A DNA stretch of 62,477 nucleotides, taken from a virus. A program made the position numbers and the translations under genes. Positions 15,949-22,442 of the stretch are shown here, piece after piece. The stretch is taken from IMG/VR virus record IMGVR_UViG_3300050821_008916, positions 1 through 62,477 of that record. The stretch is one strand, 5' to 3'. Below the pieces are notes generated by a model that was given only the letters and a program-made list of their open reading frames with translations, did not search any database and was not told where the DNA came from. Numbering within the stretch: position 1 is the stretch's first letter; every line of letters begins with the position of its first letter.

Positions 15949-16319
15949 GACTCTGCCCCCTCTATAAACAGCCGCGACTGCTTTTCATCTTCCGTATTGG
16001 CTTCTCGCACGTATTCGATATGCAGCATCCCGCAAGTGCATTCGCCAGCCTTATCCAGTCGATCAACAAGTTCGGCGAGCCGGTCAATATGGTTATCGGA
16101 GCACGACGATCCTTCCGTGAACTCGATCGTTTCCCGCTCCCAGTCTTCCGGTACCGCGACGGTATGCTCGACGGTCGTTCGGATAACCACGGTGCGCTCG
16201 CGGATCACACAGCCCATGCGATGCTGCGCACCTTCCTTAGACCGGCAATAAAAGCACTCATCCGGCGGGCCGTTAGGGCGAATGCCGTGTTTTTCGACCG
16301 GCCAATTATTGCGACGCAT
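15945..16319 (-). CDS. Cys-rich conserved phage protein (124 aa)
   Basis: ATG 16319 has GGGGAAG upstream and overlaps the preceding gene by 14 nt; the stop overlaps the next ATG. An N-terminal CFYC pair with later C, and a CTCG pair near residue 95, suggest two half-sites of a metal centre. Between them lies a beta-rich stretch (RTVVIRTTVEHTVAVPEDWERE). I recall this layout from rhizobial phage proteins of unknown role. Confidence 0.65.
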   Translation of the reverse strand: MRRNNWPVEKHGIRPNGPPDECFYCRSKEGAQHRMGCVIRERTVVIRTTVEHTVAVPEDWERETIEFTEGSSCSDNHIDRLAELVDRLDKAGECTCGMLHIEYVREANTEDEKQSRLFIEGAES

Positions 16320-16509
16320 CTATCTTCCCCTTCACTTTCCGAAATTCCAGCCAACCGACCAAGATGTCGCGAATCAAAAAACTTTTGGTCCACCGCTTCT
16401 CCCTTGCTGCCAGTTCAAGCTCGCGGTCGACGTCCGGCGGCACGCGGAAACTGCGCGATACCACGCGCTTCTTCGGCCGGCGCTTGAAGGTAGAACGCAG
16501 CAGGATCAT
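16306..16509 (-). CDS. Ribbon-helix-helix (CopG/Arc-like) DNA-binding protein
   Basis: In this 67-aa protein a basic N-terminus (STFKRRPKKRVVSR) precedes SFRVPPDVDRELELAAREKRWTKSFLIRDILVGWLEF. That is the beta-strand plus two-helix pattern of ribbon-helix-helix repressors, with the helix-turn at about residues 38-43. It overlaps both neighbours. A likely role is operator binding, and the GTAGT-N8-ACTAC palindromes upstream in this operon are possible targets. That link is inference. Confidence 0.7.
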   Translation of the reverse strand: MILLRSTFKRRPKKRVVSRSFRVPPDVDRELELAAREKRWTKSFLIRDILVGWLEFRKVKGKIDASQ

Positions 16510-16844
16510 GCCAACGATCGGACCACGGCCTGAAACAAATAGTCCTTGACCTTCTGCTCGGCGGGCAAATCGGCGTAGGGCAAGAAAGCCGGATGCTCTT
16601 TTTTGTCCGCGTCCTTGACCGGGCCGTGTTTCCAGCCCTCGCGATGCTTCTCGGTCATCCAGTTGTCGTGGCTGGCGCTCGGGCTGGCGGTCGGATGCGC
16701 CAAAGAAAACTCAACGCCGCTGACCGCAGACTGCCGCTGCCATTCCGGAGCCTGGTCCCACGGCAACTGGGAGTCATCGCCGATGGCATGGCAGTACGCG
16801 CGATTTACCTCGTGACAAACCTTGGCAATTTCCGCGGGTGACAT
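16506..16844 (-). CDS. RyR-domain protein
   Basis: The 112-aa protein carries the RyR (ryanodine-receptor repeat) pattern: AKVCHEVNRAYCHAIGDDSQLPWDQAPEWQ, then a HDNWMTEKHREGWKHG core and HPAFLPYADLPAEQKVKD, ending in a helix. Stand-alone RyR domains occur in phages and bacteria and in eukaryotic calcium channels. Proposed roles include ligand or nucleotide binding, but no enzyme activity is established. AGGAG lies 6 bases before the ATG, directly after a terminator-like hairpin, so its expression is probably conditional. Confidence 0.82.
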   Translation of the reverse strand: MSPAEIAKVCHEVNRAYCHAIGDDSQLPWDQAPEWQRQSAVSGVEFSLAHPTASPSASHDNWMTEKHREGWKHGPVKDADKKEHPAFLPYADLPAEQKVKDYLFQAVVRSLA

Positions 16845-16854
16845 GTTGTGCTCC

Positions 16855-16963
16855 TGAAAAGCCGGGACGCCGTGGATGGGGGCTGGAGCGGCGTCCCGGC
16901 AGGTGCCGCAGGCCGGATGGCGGTGCGGACCCGCGAAGACGCATAACCAGGGAGGTTCGCGGG
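16855..16963 (-). promoter_or_regulatory. Structured mRNA leader with terminator hairpin (attenuator or small RNA)
   Basis: Between the promoter at 16972-16999 and the RyR gene the leftward transcript would form two hairpins. The first has an 8-bp stem (16963-16956 with 16937-16930). The second has a perfect 12-bp GC stem (16900-16889 with 16872-16861) and is followed by TTTT. The ribosome-binding site AGGAG follows two bases after the T-run. This is an intrinsic-terminator shape in a 5' leader, so either read-through is regulated or a small RNA of about 105 nt is made. Confidence 0.6.
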
Positions 16964-16965
16964 AT

Positions 16966-16999
16966 GTAGTCAGTATGCACTACTTTTTGGTGTTGTCAA
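16966..16999 (-). promoter_or_regulatory. Sigma-70-like promoter with palindromic operator
   Basis: TTGACA (16999-16994) and CATACT (16977-16972) are separated by 16 bp on the minus strand. The inverted repeat GTAGT-N8-ACTAC (16983-16966) covers the -10, as at the recombinase promoter. The end of the gene at 16980 overlaps the promoter. Confidence 0.6.
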
Positions 17000-17441
17000 C
17001 CGGCGCCGTGTTTTCCGGCTTCGTCTCGGGCAGCGGCTGCACGGCGCCGGCAGGCGCCCCGGCGATCCGGGTCTTGAGGTACACCACGAACTGGCCGAGG
17101 TCGAGGCTGCGCGCCTGCGCCGCGGTGTCCAGTATCCCGTTCGGTCCCATCAGCATCCGTTCCTCCTGCGCGGTCAGGACCAGTATCTTGCAGGGCTCGC
17201 CGGCGGTCGGGCACTGAGCGTGGGGAAGGTCGTCGGCACGCGCATGCCGCGTCACCAGCGCAAGGATCAGCAGGACGGCGGCGGCAAGAGTGAGCGGGAA
17301 GCGACGGGCGAAGACCATGAGTTTTCCTTTTAGTGTGAGAGATTTCATCTTGTCGATGGCGGCCTGGTTGCGGGCGATCTGCGCGACATCACGCTCGATC
17401 TGGGCGGCTATTTTTTCGAAGCTGATGTTGGGGCGGGTCAC
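16980..17441 (-). CDS. Membrane-anchored or secreted protein of unknown function (153 aa)
   Basis: GTG 17441 overlaps the upstream TGA, with GGAG 7 bases before it. Residues 1-35 form a charged helix (IAAQIERDVAQIARNQAAID). A basic stretch and a hydrophobic segment (FPLTLAAAVLLILALV, about 48-63) then end in the cleavage-like ARA. An internal ATG at about residue 32 would make this a clean Sec signal peptide, so the gene may encode two forms. The rest is polar, with one Cys pair (CPTAGEPC). The function is unknown. Confidence 0.6.
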   Translation of the reverse strand: MTRPNISFEKIAAQIERDVAQIARNQAAIDKMKSLTLKGKLMVFARRFPLTLAAAVLLILALVTRHARADDLPHAQCPTAGEPCKILVLTAQEERMLMGPNGILDTAAQARSLDLGQFVVYLKTRIAGAPAGAVQPLPETKPENTAPVDNTKK

Positions 17442-17632
17442 TGCGATTCTCCCACGTGACGGCTGGACTCAGCAGCCCGTATGCATCGCTGGACCAAGAT
17501 CACCTGTTCGCGCCACGAGTTGGGATAAGCCAGCGCGGGGGAATCGTTGGCCTGAACGCGACGACCGCAGTGAGTGGTATATCCCATTGGCTCGCTTACA
17601 GTCTCTCGACCGCAGTCCGGACACTTACTCAT
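17438..17632 (-). CDS. Small zinc-ribbon protein (64 aa)
   Basis: The protein starts MSKCPDCGRETV and has a later TTHCGRRV, a treble-clef-like Cys/His set. The second half is a helix (WREQVILVQRCIRAAE). It follows the methyltransferase by 27 bp and overlaps the next gene by 4 nt. Small ribbons in phages often bind nucleic acid or host proteins; none is identified here. Confidence 0.65.
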   Translation of the reverse strand: MSKCPDCGRETVSEPMGYTTHCGRRVQANDSPALAYPNSWREQVILVQRCIRAAESSRHVGESQ

Positions 17633-17659
17633 GTTCCGTCGCCTGGGGAAACTGCTGTT

Positions 17660-18337
17660 TCATTCGGCTGCCTCGCGAATAAGGTTCTTTCGGATCGGCC
17701 TGCCTTGAGCGGCGGTGCCGATATATTCGGCGAATGCCGGCGGAATCGCCTGGGACATCTCGTTCATGGTCATCCAGTCGATGCCCATGGCTCGCTTTGC
17801 GAGTGCTGGTTTGTCATGGTTCGGGAAGTCAGCACCGCCTTGACGCCAGAACTTGCCCGACCGGCAGCGGACGTGACCGCCATAGACGCCGATCACCGGA
17901 CCCCCGTGCTGGCATTGGGGCTGCTCAACCGGGAAGTTGCATTCAAATAGGCGGTGCCGACGCAACTGCCAGCCATCAGCCCCGAGCCCGAAATGCGATC
18001 CGCAAAGCACAATCGGGTCAATCAGCGGTGCGCCCTCGACGTTTTCGATGACGTACTTCGTGCCGGCGCGGATCAGCTTATTCCGGATTTGCTCAATCAG
18101 CCGCGGATGCTCCTTGGCACCCGGAGCGTGCTGCATGTCGCTGTAGCCTTGGCATGGAGGGGAAGCCCACACCAAGCCGAAGTTGGCGAACGAGATGTTC
18201 ATCACGTCGGCCTGAATGAAGGCGTAGGGGTAGCGCGGCTGCGGATTAATATCGATGCCCACGACATACCAGCCGGCATTCGTCAGGCCCTTAGCTACCC
18301 CGCCGGCGCAACAAAAAAGGTCAAGCGCCAGATTCAT
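17660..18337 (-). CDS. C5-cytosine DNA methyltransferase
   Basis: This 225-aa enzyme has the ordered motifs of m5C methyltransferases. Motif I is DLFCCAGG (residues 6-13, SAM binding), motif IV is SPPCQGYS with the catalytic Cys at residue 62, motif VI is ENVEG (98-102), motif VIII is QLRRHRLFE, and [10 protein letters not shown] near the end stands for motif X. It is shorter than most bacterial enzymes, with a small target-recognition region around residues 130-185. No cognate restriction gene lies nearby, so it probably protects phage DNA from host restriction. It overlaps the HTH gene upstream by 4 nt. Confidence 0.9.
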   Translation of the reverse strand: MNLALDLFCCAGGVAKGLTNAGWYVVGIDINPQPRYPYAFIQADVMNISFANFGLVWASPPCQGYSDMQHAPGAKEHPRLIEQIRNKLIRAGTKYVIENVEGAPLIDPIVLCGSHFGLGADGWQLRRHRLFECNFPVEQPQCQHGGPVIGVYGGHVRCRSGKFWRQGGADFPNHDKPALAKRAMGIDWMTMNEMSQAIPPAFAEYIGTAAQGRPIRKNLIREAAE

Positions 18338-18624
18338 GACCCAGCGCTCTCCTGGGGCAAGCGCTGGCGTTTAGGCGGCTTGATTTTTTTCCGCTTCAGT
18401 TTCCGCGACAGCAGCCGGCGGGCCTCCTTATCTATTTTAATCTGCGCCAGCCGGTTCTGCAGCAGACCCTTGACCGCCACCTCCACCGGACCCGGCACCT
18501 GCTCGCGGTGCATGATCCGGAAGATCGTGCTGGTATCCACTCCGAGGTCGCGAGCGAGGCTCGGCTTCCACTTCTTGCGGCCGTAGATTTTGTGGGCGGC
18601 GGTTTCGAGTTGGGAGGGGGTCAC
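18334..18624 (-). CDS. Helix-turn-helix protein (96 aa, GTG start)
   Basis: GTG 18624 overlaps the stop of the gene upstream (GTGA). The middle reads as a [23 protein letters not shown], with the recognition-like helix DTSTIFRIM. The C-terminal third is very basic ([20 protein letters not shown]) and could hold DNA non-specifically. Its gene overlaps the methyltransferase start. It may regulate this operon or assist the methylase; neither is shown. Confidence 0.7.
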   Translation of the reverse strand: MTPSQLETAAHKIYGRKKWKPSLARDLGVDTSTIFRIMHREQVPGPVEVAVKGLLQNRLAQIKIDKEARRLLSRKLKRKKIKPPKRQRLPQESAGS

Positions 18625-18803
18625 TTCTCTCTCGCAATATTGAGTTGGTGCGTTGAACCCCAAACCTGCATCGACTTGATGTAGCGATTACCCGCGCACA
18701 CCACAACGTAGTCGTTATCGACGATCTTTTCTTCCAGAAGTTCGTCGGTGTCGGGATCGCGAACTTGGACCTTTACCCGATTCTTTTGGATAATTTTGCT
18801 CAT
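18621..18803 (-). CDS. Small basic protein (60 aa)
   Basis: ATG 18803 overlaps the previous stop (ATGA), with GGAG 8 bases upstream. The sequence is a probable small beta-sheet fold (KNRVKVQVRDPDTDELLEEK, then DNDYVVVCAGNRYIKSMQV). It lies in the tightly coupled leftward operon. No family is recognised. Confidence 0.6.
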   Translation of the reverse strand: MSKIIQKNRVKVQVRDPDTDELLEEKIVDNDYVVVCAGNRYIKSMQVWGSTHQLNIAREK

Positions 18804-19027
18804 TTGGTATTCTCCACTGCCTTGCGCAGATCCTCGTACATCTCGGCCTTGGTCCTCTCAACGTGCTTATGCGGGCGCGTGGCGATCGTGTTGCGGCTCG
18901 CCCGCCGAAGCTTTAGCGAAGGAGGGTTCGGTTTGATTTTGGCCGGCGGCAGTTTCCCGTCGGCGATCTTCCGCATGGTAGCGGGCGAGACCACGCGCTT
19001 TCTCTCTTTCCCGATGGGCTTCGTCAT
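18800..19027 (-). CDS. Basic protein overlapping the zinc-finger gene (75 aa)
   Basis: ATG 19027 starts inside the gene at 18867-19157 in another frame, and the two share 161 nt. The ATGA at its end couples it to the next gene, which argues that it is real. The product is Lys/Arg/Pro-rich (KPIGKERKRVV, KLPPAKIKPNPPSLKLRRAS) and ends in a helix (EMYEDLRKAVENTK). No clear Shine-Dalgarno is seen. One of the two overlapping genes may be spurious. Confidence 0.5.
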   Translation of the reverse strand: MTKPIGKERKRVVSPATMRKIADGKLPPAKIKPNPPSLKLRRASRNTIATRPHKHVERTKAEMYEDLRKAVENTK

Positions 19028-19157
19028 GCCGATACTTCAATCTGGCTCGCAGCGCGTGGCAGGTGCCGCAGGTCCGGTACACCTTGCCGTTGGAATGGGT
19101 GTACCACTTCTCGGTAGCGGGCGTGTAGAGATGGTTGCGGGGGCAGCGGTCTGGCAT
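18867..19157 (-). CDS. HNH-like/zinc-finger small protein (96 aa)
   Basis: ATG 19157 overlaps the upstream TGA (TGATG), with GGGG 8 bases before it. The N-terminus has C5, H9, C30 and C33 in the pattern C-x3-H-x-Y-T-P-x-x-x-x-W...R-T-C-x-x-C, known from many small phage proteins (CxxGH-TPEN-CRxC). An Arg/His/Glu-rich helix follows. The last 30 residues include FAKASAGEP, encoded by a GC-rich palindromic DNA segment that may be an inserted repeat. A nucleic-acid-binding role is likely by type. Confidence 0.6.
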   Translation of the reverse strand: MPDRCPRNHLYTPATEKWYTHSNGKVYRTCGTCHALRARLKYRHDEAHREREKARGLARYHAEDRRRETAAGQNQTEPSFAKASAGEPQHDRHAPA

Positions 19158-19339
19158 CAAATCAGCCCCTTCTCCGTCGCGAGCCATTCCGGCATGGTGA
19201 TGATCGTGCCGCGATCAGTGTCAACCTCGGCCTGACTTTTCGGAATCCACACCGGCTCCTTGCCGCCGCAGTCGACCAGCCACGCCCTCGGCGTCTCGTG
19301 CCGGATGATGCAGGCGATGTCGACGAGATCAGACTTCAT
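19157..19339 (-). CDS. Small beta-type protein (60 aa)
   Basis: ATG 19339 has AAGGGC upstream and overlaps the preceding gene by 11 nt. The protein shows alternating strands (CIIRHETPRAWLVDCGGKEPVWIPKSQAEVD) ending in PEWLATEKGLI, similar to small phage proteins of SH3-like fold. I give no function. Confidence 0.6.
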   Translation of the reverse strand: MKSDLVDIACIIRHETPRAWLVDCGGKEPVWIPKSQAEVDTDRGTIITMPEWLATEKGLI

Positions 19340-19640
19340 CGCCGTTGCCCTTGAAATAAGTGATGAACCCCTTCCACAGCGCGCGATCTCCAAACCGCTT
19401 GGTATCGCCGGCCGGCGTCGCCATCGTGCTCCAGAAGCCGAACGGCGAGGTGATGTCGAACTCCCATGGGAAGCGGCCGGCGGAAACCCAGCGAGTCTGG
19501 AAGGTGCCGGCTATATCCCCGCCCTCGACGGCATAAGGGTCCGGAAAGTCACGACGCTCCATGAACTCGGCGCGCATCAGGCCGAACATCCAGGGGACGA
19601 TGCGGCAGTCGCCGGTGCGCTTCCACGGGGTTGGTTTCAC
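19329..19640 (-). CDS. Phage protein of unknown function (103 aa, GTG start)
   Basis: GTG 19640 overlaps the stop upstream (GTGA). The protein is rich in Trp, Phe and Arg (WKRTGDCRIVPWMFGLMRAE, RWVSAGRFPWEFDITSPFGFW), suggesting a compact globular fold, and ends DRALWKGFITYFKGN. No catalytic motif is seen. Confidence 0.6.
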   Translation of the reverse strand: MKPTPWKRTGDCRIVPWMFGLMRAEFMERRDFPDPYAVEGGDIAGTFQTRWVSAGRFPWEFDITSPFGFWSTMATPAGDTKRFGDRALWKGFITYFKGNGDEV

Positions 19641-19810
19641 GGGCACACCGCCGCCCAGACGCACTTGAAGCCAAACTTCAAAAGCTCCCACGGAGTCATC
19701 CGGAAAGTGATGTGGTTCTCCGGATTGAGGTCGTCGATCAGCAGCGTCTCGCTGAACGCATCGCGCTCGTAGCGAATCATCAAGCCGGCCGGGTGCCAGT
19801 ACAAGGTCAT
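19637..19810 (-). CDS. Phage protein of unknown function (57 aa)
   Basis: ATG 19810 follows GAAGGAG at good spacing and overlaps the previous TGA. The sequence (TLYWHPAGLMIRYERDAF, then NPENHITFRMTPWELLKFGF) alternates strands and a short helix. It is coupled to the next gene by GTGA. Confidence 0.65.
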   Translation of the reverse strand: MTLYWHPAGLMIRYERDAFSETLLIDDLNPENHITFRMTPWELLKFGFKCVWAAVCP

Positions 19811-19977
19811 TTTGTCTCCTTCAGCTGCGGCCTGAGTTCGACCAGGATCGCCTCGTTCTGTTCGATCAGTGTGGCAAGCGCGTCGCAGGTGCGCCGGTAA
19901 ATCTCCCAGATACCATGCGAGGGCTCGAGCGGGGCGCGGAGCTGGTGGATGACATGTTCGGGGGTGGGAGGGGGCAT
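19807..19977 (-). CDS. Small helical phage protein (56 aa)
   Basis: ATG 19977 has AAGGAAAG upstream and ends with ATGA into the next gene. The product is Pro-rich at the start and then helical (IWEIYRRTCDALATLIEQ). It is the second gene after the DHH phosphoesterase in the leftward operon. Function unknown. Confidence 0.65.
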   Translation of the reverse strand: MPPPTPEHVIHQLRAPLEPSHGIWEIYRRTCDALATLIEQNEAILVELRPQLKETK

Positions 19978-19999
19978 TCGGGGCTTTCCTTTTTTATGC

Positions 20000-20905
20000 T
20001 TATGCTTTCACTTGGTAGCCGGCCGCGTTGCGATGGCCGCCGCCTCCGAACTGCTTTGCCACCTCGCTGACATCGACCCGGCTATCTTCCGAGCGCAGAC
20101 TGTACTGGAGCATGCCGTCACCGCGATGAAACCAGCAGGCGGCGAACGGTGCGTGGGGGTAAACCTGCAGCATCGCGTGCGCGGCGTCACTCGCATAGTG
20201 ATAGGGAACATTGACGACCGGCACGACGTGCTCACCGATACGTTCATCGTAAACTTCCTTGATGAACTTCGCGATGTTGGCGTTGTGCGCCCGCAAGATC
20301 GCTTCGCCATCGTTGATCAACGTCGTCGGTTTGTGGATCAGCTTGTCCCAAACCTCGAATTCCATGGGGTAGGTGCGCAGCGACGCGGAGAATTGCTTGG
20401 TGGCTTCGCCGAACTCGAACTTCCACAGGTCGCGATCCTGGATAAGCTCGATGAAGTGCGGAACGAGTGCGCCGGGATGCGTGAACTTCCACGTCATCAT
20501 CGCGCCCGACTGACTCATGTCGAACCACGCGCGAATTGGGCCGAGGCCCGGTTGCGTGGCGGTCAGGACTTCGTCGATGTTGTCGGCGTCGACCGGATTG
20601 AAGATAGCAAAAGTCTCGAGATCGGCCTGCGCGGTTTTGTGATGGTCAATGATCGTCATGTCTTTAACGATGCAGTCGAGCGCATCGAGCACTTCGCGCT
20701 TGTAACTGAAATCAACCATCAGCACGCGCTTGTCGCTGAGTTGTTCGGGCGATGGCTCCTTACCATACAGACCCGGGACGAAAGTGGTGTTGGGCCAACG
20801 CTTCCAAACCGCCCACGCCGCGGCAAACCCATCGTCGCAACCGCCGTGATAGATGCAAATGTCGGGCTTGTAGGAAGCGGGTGGAGGCGTTTGTTCAGCG
20901 GTCAT
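20000..20905 (-). CDS. DHH-family phosphoesterase
   Basis: This 301-aa protein has the DHH superfamily motifs in order. IYHGGCDDGFAAAW (residues 18-31) matches motif I, LMVDFS motif II, and IIDHHKT (about 85-91) the name-giving DHH motif with metal-binding His. DRDLWKFEF follows, and a C-terminal DHHA1 motif reads FGGGGHRNAAGYQ. Family members are exonucleases or nano-RNA/cyclic-dinucleotide phosphodiesterases needing Mn. In a phage it could recycle nucleotides or degrade a signalling dinucleotide. It is the first gene of the leftward accessory operon, with AAGGGG before the ATG. Confidence 0.88.
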   Translation of the reverse strand: MTAEQTPPPASYKPDICIYHGGCDDGFAAAWAVWKRWPNTTFVPGLYGKEPSPEQLSDKRVLMVDFSYKREVLDALDCIVKDMTIIDHHKTAQADLETFAIFNPVDADNIDEVLTATQPGLGPIRAWFDMSQSGAMMTWKFTHPGALVPHFIELIQDRDLWKFEFGEATKQFSASLRTYPMEFEVWDKLIHKPTTLINDGEAILRAHNANIAKFIKEVYDERIGEHVVPVVNVPYHYASDAAHAMLQVYPHAPFAACWFHRGDGMLQYSLRSEDSRVDVSEVAKQFGGGGHRNAAGYQVKA

Positions 20906-21410
20906 TTTTTAGCCCCTTGGGGTTTTATCGAACGGGTGAGGTCCGGGGGGTCGGCGGTGCGTGTTTTACACGGCGTGGGGGACGGTAATTTAATTAGTTG
21001 CAGATAGCAATAATTTTTTTGGAAATTTTTGGGGGACGGACGGTTAGGCCTACCCTAATATATACTTCCAGTTGGGCCGCCGACCTCGCGCACGCGCTGC
21101 GGGAATTATCACGAAAGCGTGACTATGGCAGCCGGCCGATCGCCGAGCCAACACCTGGCCGAGCTGGCGTTTTGCACGTAGTCACGTGCGAAGATCCTCC
21201 TAAGCTATTGATATAACTAACAAACAAAAATATTTGACCCAGTTTTCGTATCTTACTCTTGAGTGAGATATGTGGATGGTGAGGGGATTGAGGTTCCTGG
21301 CGAGCTGGGATCGCGGGTTGGATGGTGGTTAGGGGTGAGTGGGCGTGGTAGTATGCATTATGTGCGAAGCAGTATAGAAAGCCCCTCTAGGCTACGCGGA
21401 GAATTTCGAC
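20906..21410. other. Control region without convincing genes
   Basis: About 500 bp separate the divergent DHH and HTH genes. An AT-rich stretch lies near 20990-21060 and another near 21190-21260. The palindrome TCACGAAAGCGTGA at 21109-21122 is annotated separately. Open frames here have no ribosome-binding site. I could not place a clear promoter for the DHH operon. Confidence 0.6.
21109..21122. promoter_or_regulatory. Palindromic operator type B, copy 1
   Basis: TCACGAAAGCGTGA is a near-perfect inverted repeat (TCACG-CGTGA arms). Together with four flanking bases (ATTA before it) it recurs on the other strand at 23008-23025. It lies in the divergent control region upstream of the DHH operon. 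Confidence 0.55.
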
Positions 21411-21698
21411 TTGGCAGACGTTCCGCCGTTCCGGCAAGCTGTCGATGCTTTGAAGCCTGGCGCCAGTGGAAGCCAAGCCGCGGCGTTACTCGCTAACCGA
21501 GTGTCGCGCGAAGTAGCGAACCACTGGCTTGCCGGCCGGCGTCATGCGCCGCGGTGGGCACTGCAGTTCTTGGCAAGTCAGATCCGCGAACGAATAGCCG
21601 AGCTGGCCACGGTCGCGGAGATCGCCGAACAAACGAAAGATCGCCCCGGCAAGAAAGCAGGGGCGATCAATCTAACGCGGTGGCTGGCGAGTCGTTAG
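21411..21698 (+). CDS. Helix-turn-helix regulator (95 aa, TTG start)
   Basis: TTG 21411 follows GGAG at 9 bases. The protein contains GSQAAALLANRVSREVANHWLAGRRHAPRWALQFLA, a YdaS/Cro-like HTH in which VSREVANHWLAGRR is the turn plus recognition helix. A Lys/Arg-rich C-terminus follows (RPGKKAGAINLTRWLASR). It is divergent from the DHH operon and surrounded by palindromic operators, the usual place for a phage repressor or Cro. It is my first candidate for the protein that binds the type A sites. Confidence 0.75.
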   Translation: MADVPPFRQAVDALKPGASGSQAAALLANRVSREVANHWLAGRRHAPRWALQFLASQIRERIAELATVAEIAEQTKDRPGKKAGAINLTRWLASR

Positions 21699-21814
21699 CG
21701 CGAATAACCCCATGCAAGTCGGGTGTAGTAATTACACATCCTCCGGAAAAACGAGGTGCAACAACCGAGGAAACGTTCAAGGTAGTAATCCGCAACATGG
21801 TTACAGTGATTCAT
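21695..21814 (-). CDS. Cys/aromatic-rich micropeptide (39 aa) under an operator-controlled promoter
   Basis: ATG 21814 has the strong early-type box AAGGGGAA 6 bases upstream and lies about 30 bp after the type A promoter at 21847-21875. The peptide (NHCNHVADYYLERFLGCC..) holds four Cys, many Tyr/Phe and a basic RRM/TR pattern. Its 3' end overlaps the last codon of the convergent HTH gene. Promoter, box and length support a real early peptide. The role is unknown. Confidence 0.65.
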   Translation of the reverse strand: MNHCNHVADYYLERFLGCCTSFFRRMCNYYTRLAWGYSR

Positions 21815-21846
21815 TTGATTCCCCTTCGATTTGAAACAACACCCCT

Positions 21847-21875
21847 CTTATACAATGTATAAAGCCACCTGTCAA
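21847..21875 (-). promoter_or_regulatory. Leftward promoter with type A operator, site 1
   Basis: TTGACA (21875-21870) and TATAAG (21852-21847) are spaced by 17 bp on the minus strand. The palindrome TATACATTGTATA (21861-21849) spans the end of the spacer and the -10. Confidence 0.75.
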
Positions 21876-21930
21876 CAGGCCCCGGCCGAAAAGCCGGAAC
21901 CCGCAATATCATGGCGTGGAACGCTAGGCG

Positions 21931-22116
21931 CTAAACCTTCGCGAATAGCGTATTGACACTCGCAACGACCTGCCCGTCTGGCTTGTCGAGCACGCGAACG
22001 GAACCGCCATTGTTGAGCATATAGTTCCGCGCCGCGTTTTCCGCCGTTTCCAAATCGCGCGCCGTGTCTACGGTGTACCATTTGCCCGTGCCGTGAATCT
22101 TGTGCTGTACCAACAT
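21931..22116 (-). CDS. Small early protein (61 aa)
   Basis: ATG 22116 has GGGAGG 8 bases upstream. The product (LVQHKIHGTGKWYTVDTARD, then a helix ETAENAARNYMLNNGGSVRVL) looks like a compact beta-alpha-beta fold. It follows the gene at 22164 in the same leftward transcript from the promoter at 22408-22436. No family is recognised. Confidence 0.65.
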   Translation of the reverse strand: MLVQHKIHGTGKWYTVDTARDLETAENAARNYMLNNGGSVRVLDKPDGQVVASVNTLFAKV

Positions 22117-22163
22117 AGCTTAGTCCTCCCGTTAAATCCCGCGCACTAAGCGCCTAGTCCGAA

Positions 22164-22379
22164 TCACTTCGCCAATTGCGGAAACGCACGCAACACTCGC
22201 TCGCGATAATCCGCCGTCGGCATCTCACGAATCGCTGCGTCCGTACAGCCCGCCCCAGCGAACCACGCCAGCAACTCCGCAGTGCGGTCCTCCCGCACCA
22301 CTAAAGCGTTAGCTGGATAGGTCACACCATTGTGCGAGTTGATAAACTCGCCATGGGTCAACTCGAACATTTTAGTCAT
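22164..22379 (-). CDS. Small early protein (71 aa)
   Basis: The start at 22379 is used: GGGG lies 7 bases upstream, whereas the longer frame begins inside the promoter. The product (TKMFELTHGEFINSHNGVTY, then a helix EDRTAELLAWFAGAGCTDA) has no known motif. It is the first gene behind type A promoter site 2. Confidence 0.65.
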   Translation of the reverse strand: MTKMFELTHGEFINSHNGVTYPANALVVREDRTAELLAWFAGAGCTDAAIREMPTADYRERVLRAFPQLAK

Positions 22380-22407
22380 TGTCATCCCCCTAAAAGCCCG
22401 TCCGAAC

Positions 22408-22436
22408 CTTATACATTGTATAAAAAGCCTTGTCAA
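22408..22436 (-). promoter_or_regulatory. Leftward promoter with type A operator, site 2
   Basis: TTGACA (22436-22431), a 17-bp spacer and TATAAG (22413-22408) form a strong promoter. The palindrome TATACAATGTATA (22422-22410) covers the -10, exactly as at site 1. Confidence 0.78.
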
Positions 22437-22442
22437 CACCAC

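Noticed and set aside
15109-16251. Rightward open frame (380 codons) opposite the STELLO-like gene
   Set aside because: Antisense to two coupled genes, with no box or promoter.
19949-21007. Rightward open frame (352 codons) opposite the DHH gene
   Set aside because: Shadow of a gene with clear DHH motifs; not supported by signals.
20998-21216. Possible rightward 72-codon gene in the control region
   Set aside because: Starts with TTG without a ribosome-binding site, overlaps the palindromic operator, and its product resembles no family.
21931-22157. Inverted repeat CTAGGCGCT near both ends of the gene at 21931-22116
   Set aside because: The arms are only about 10 bp with a mismatch and there is no target duplication or transposase, so a mobile element is not supported.
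22380-22442. Longer start (MVLTRLF...) for the gene at 22164
   Set aside because: This stretch contains the promoter and operator of the gene itself, so it cannot be translated from that promoter; ATG 22379 has the box.
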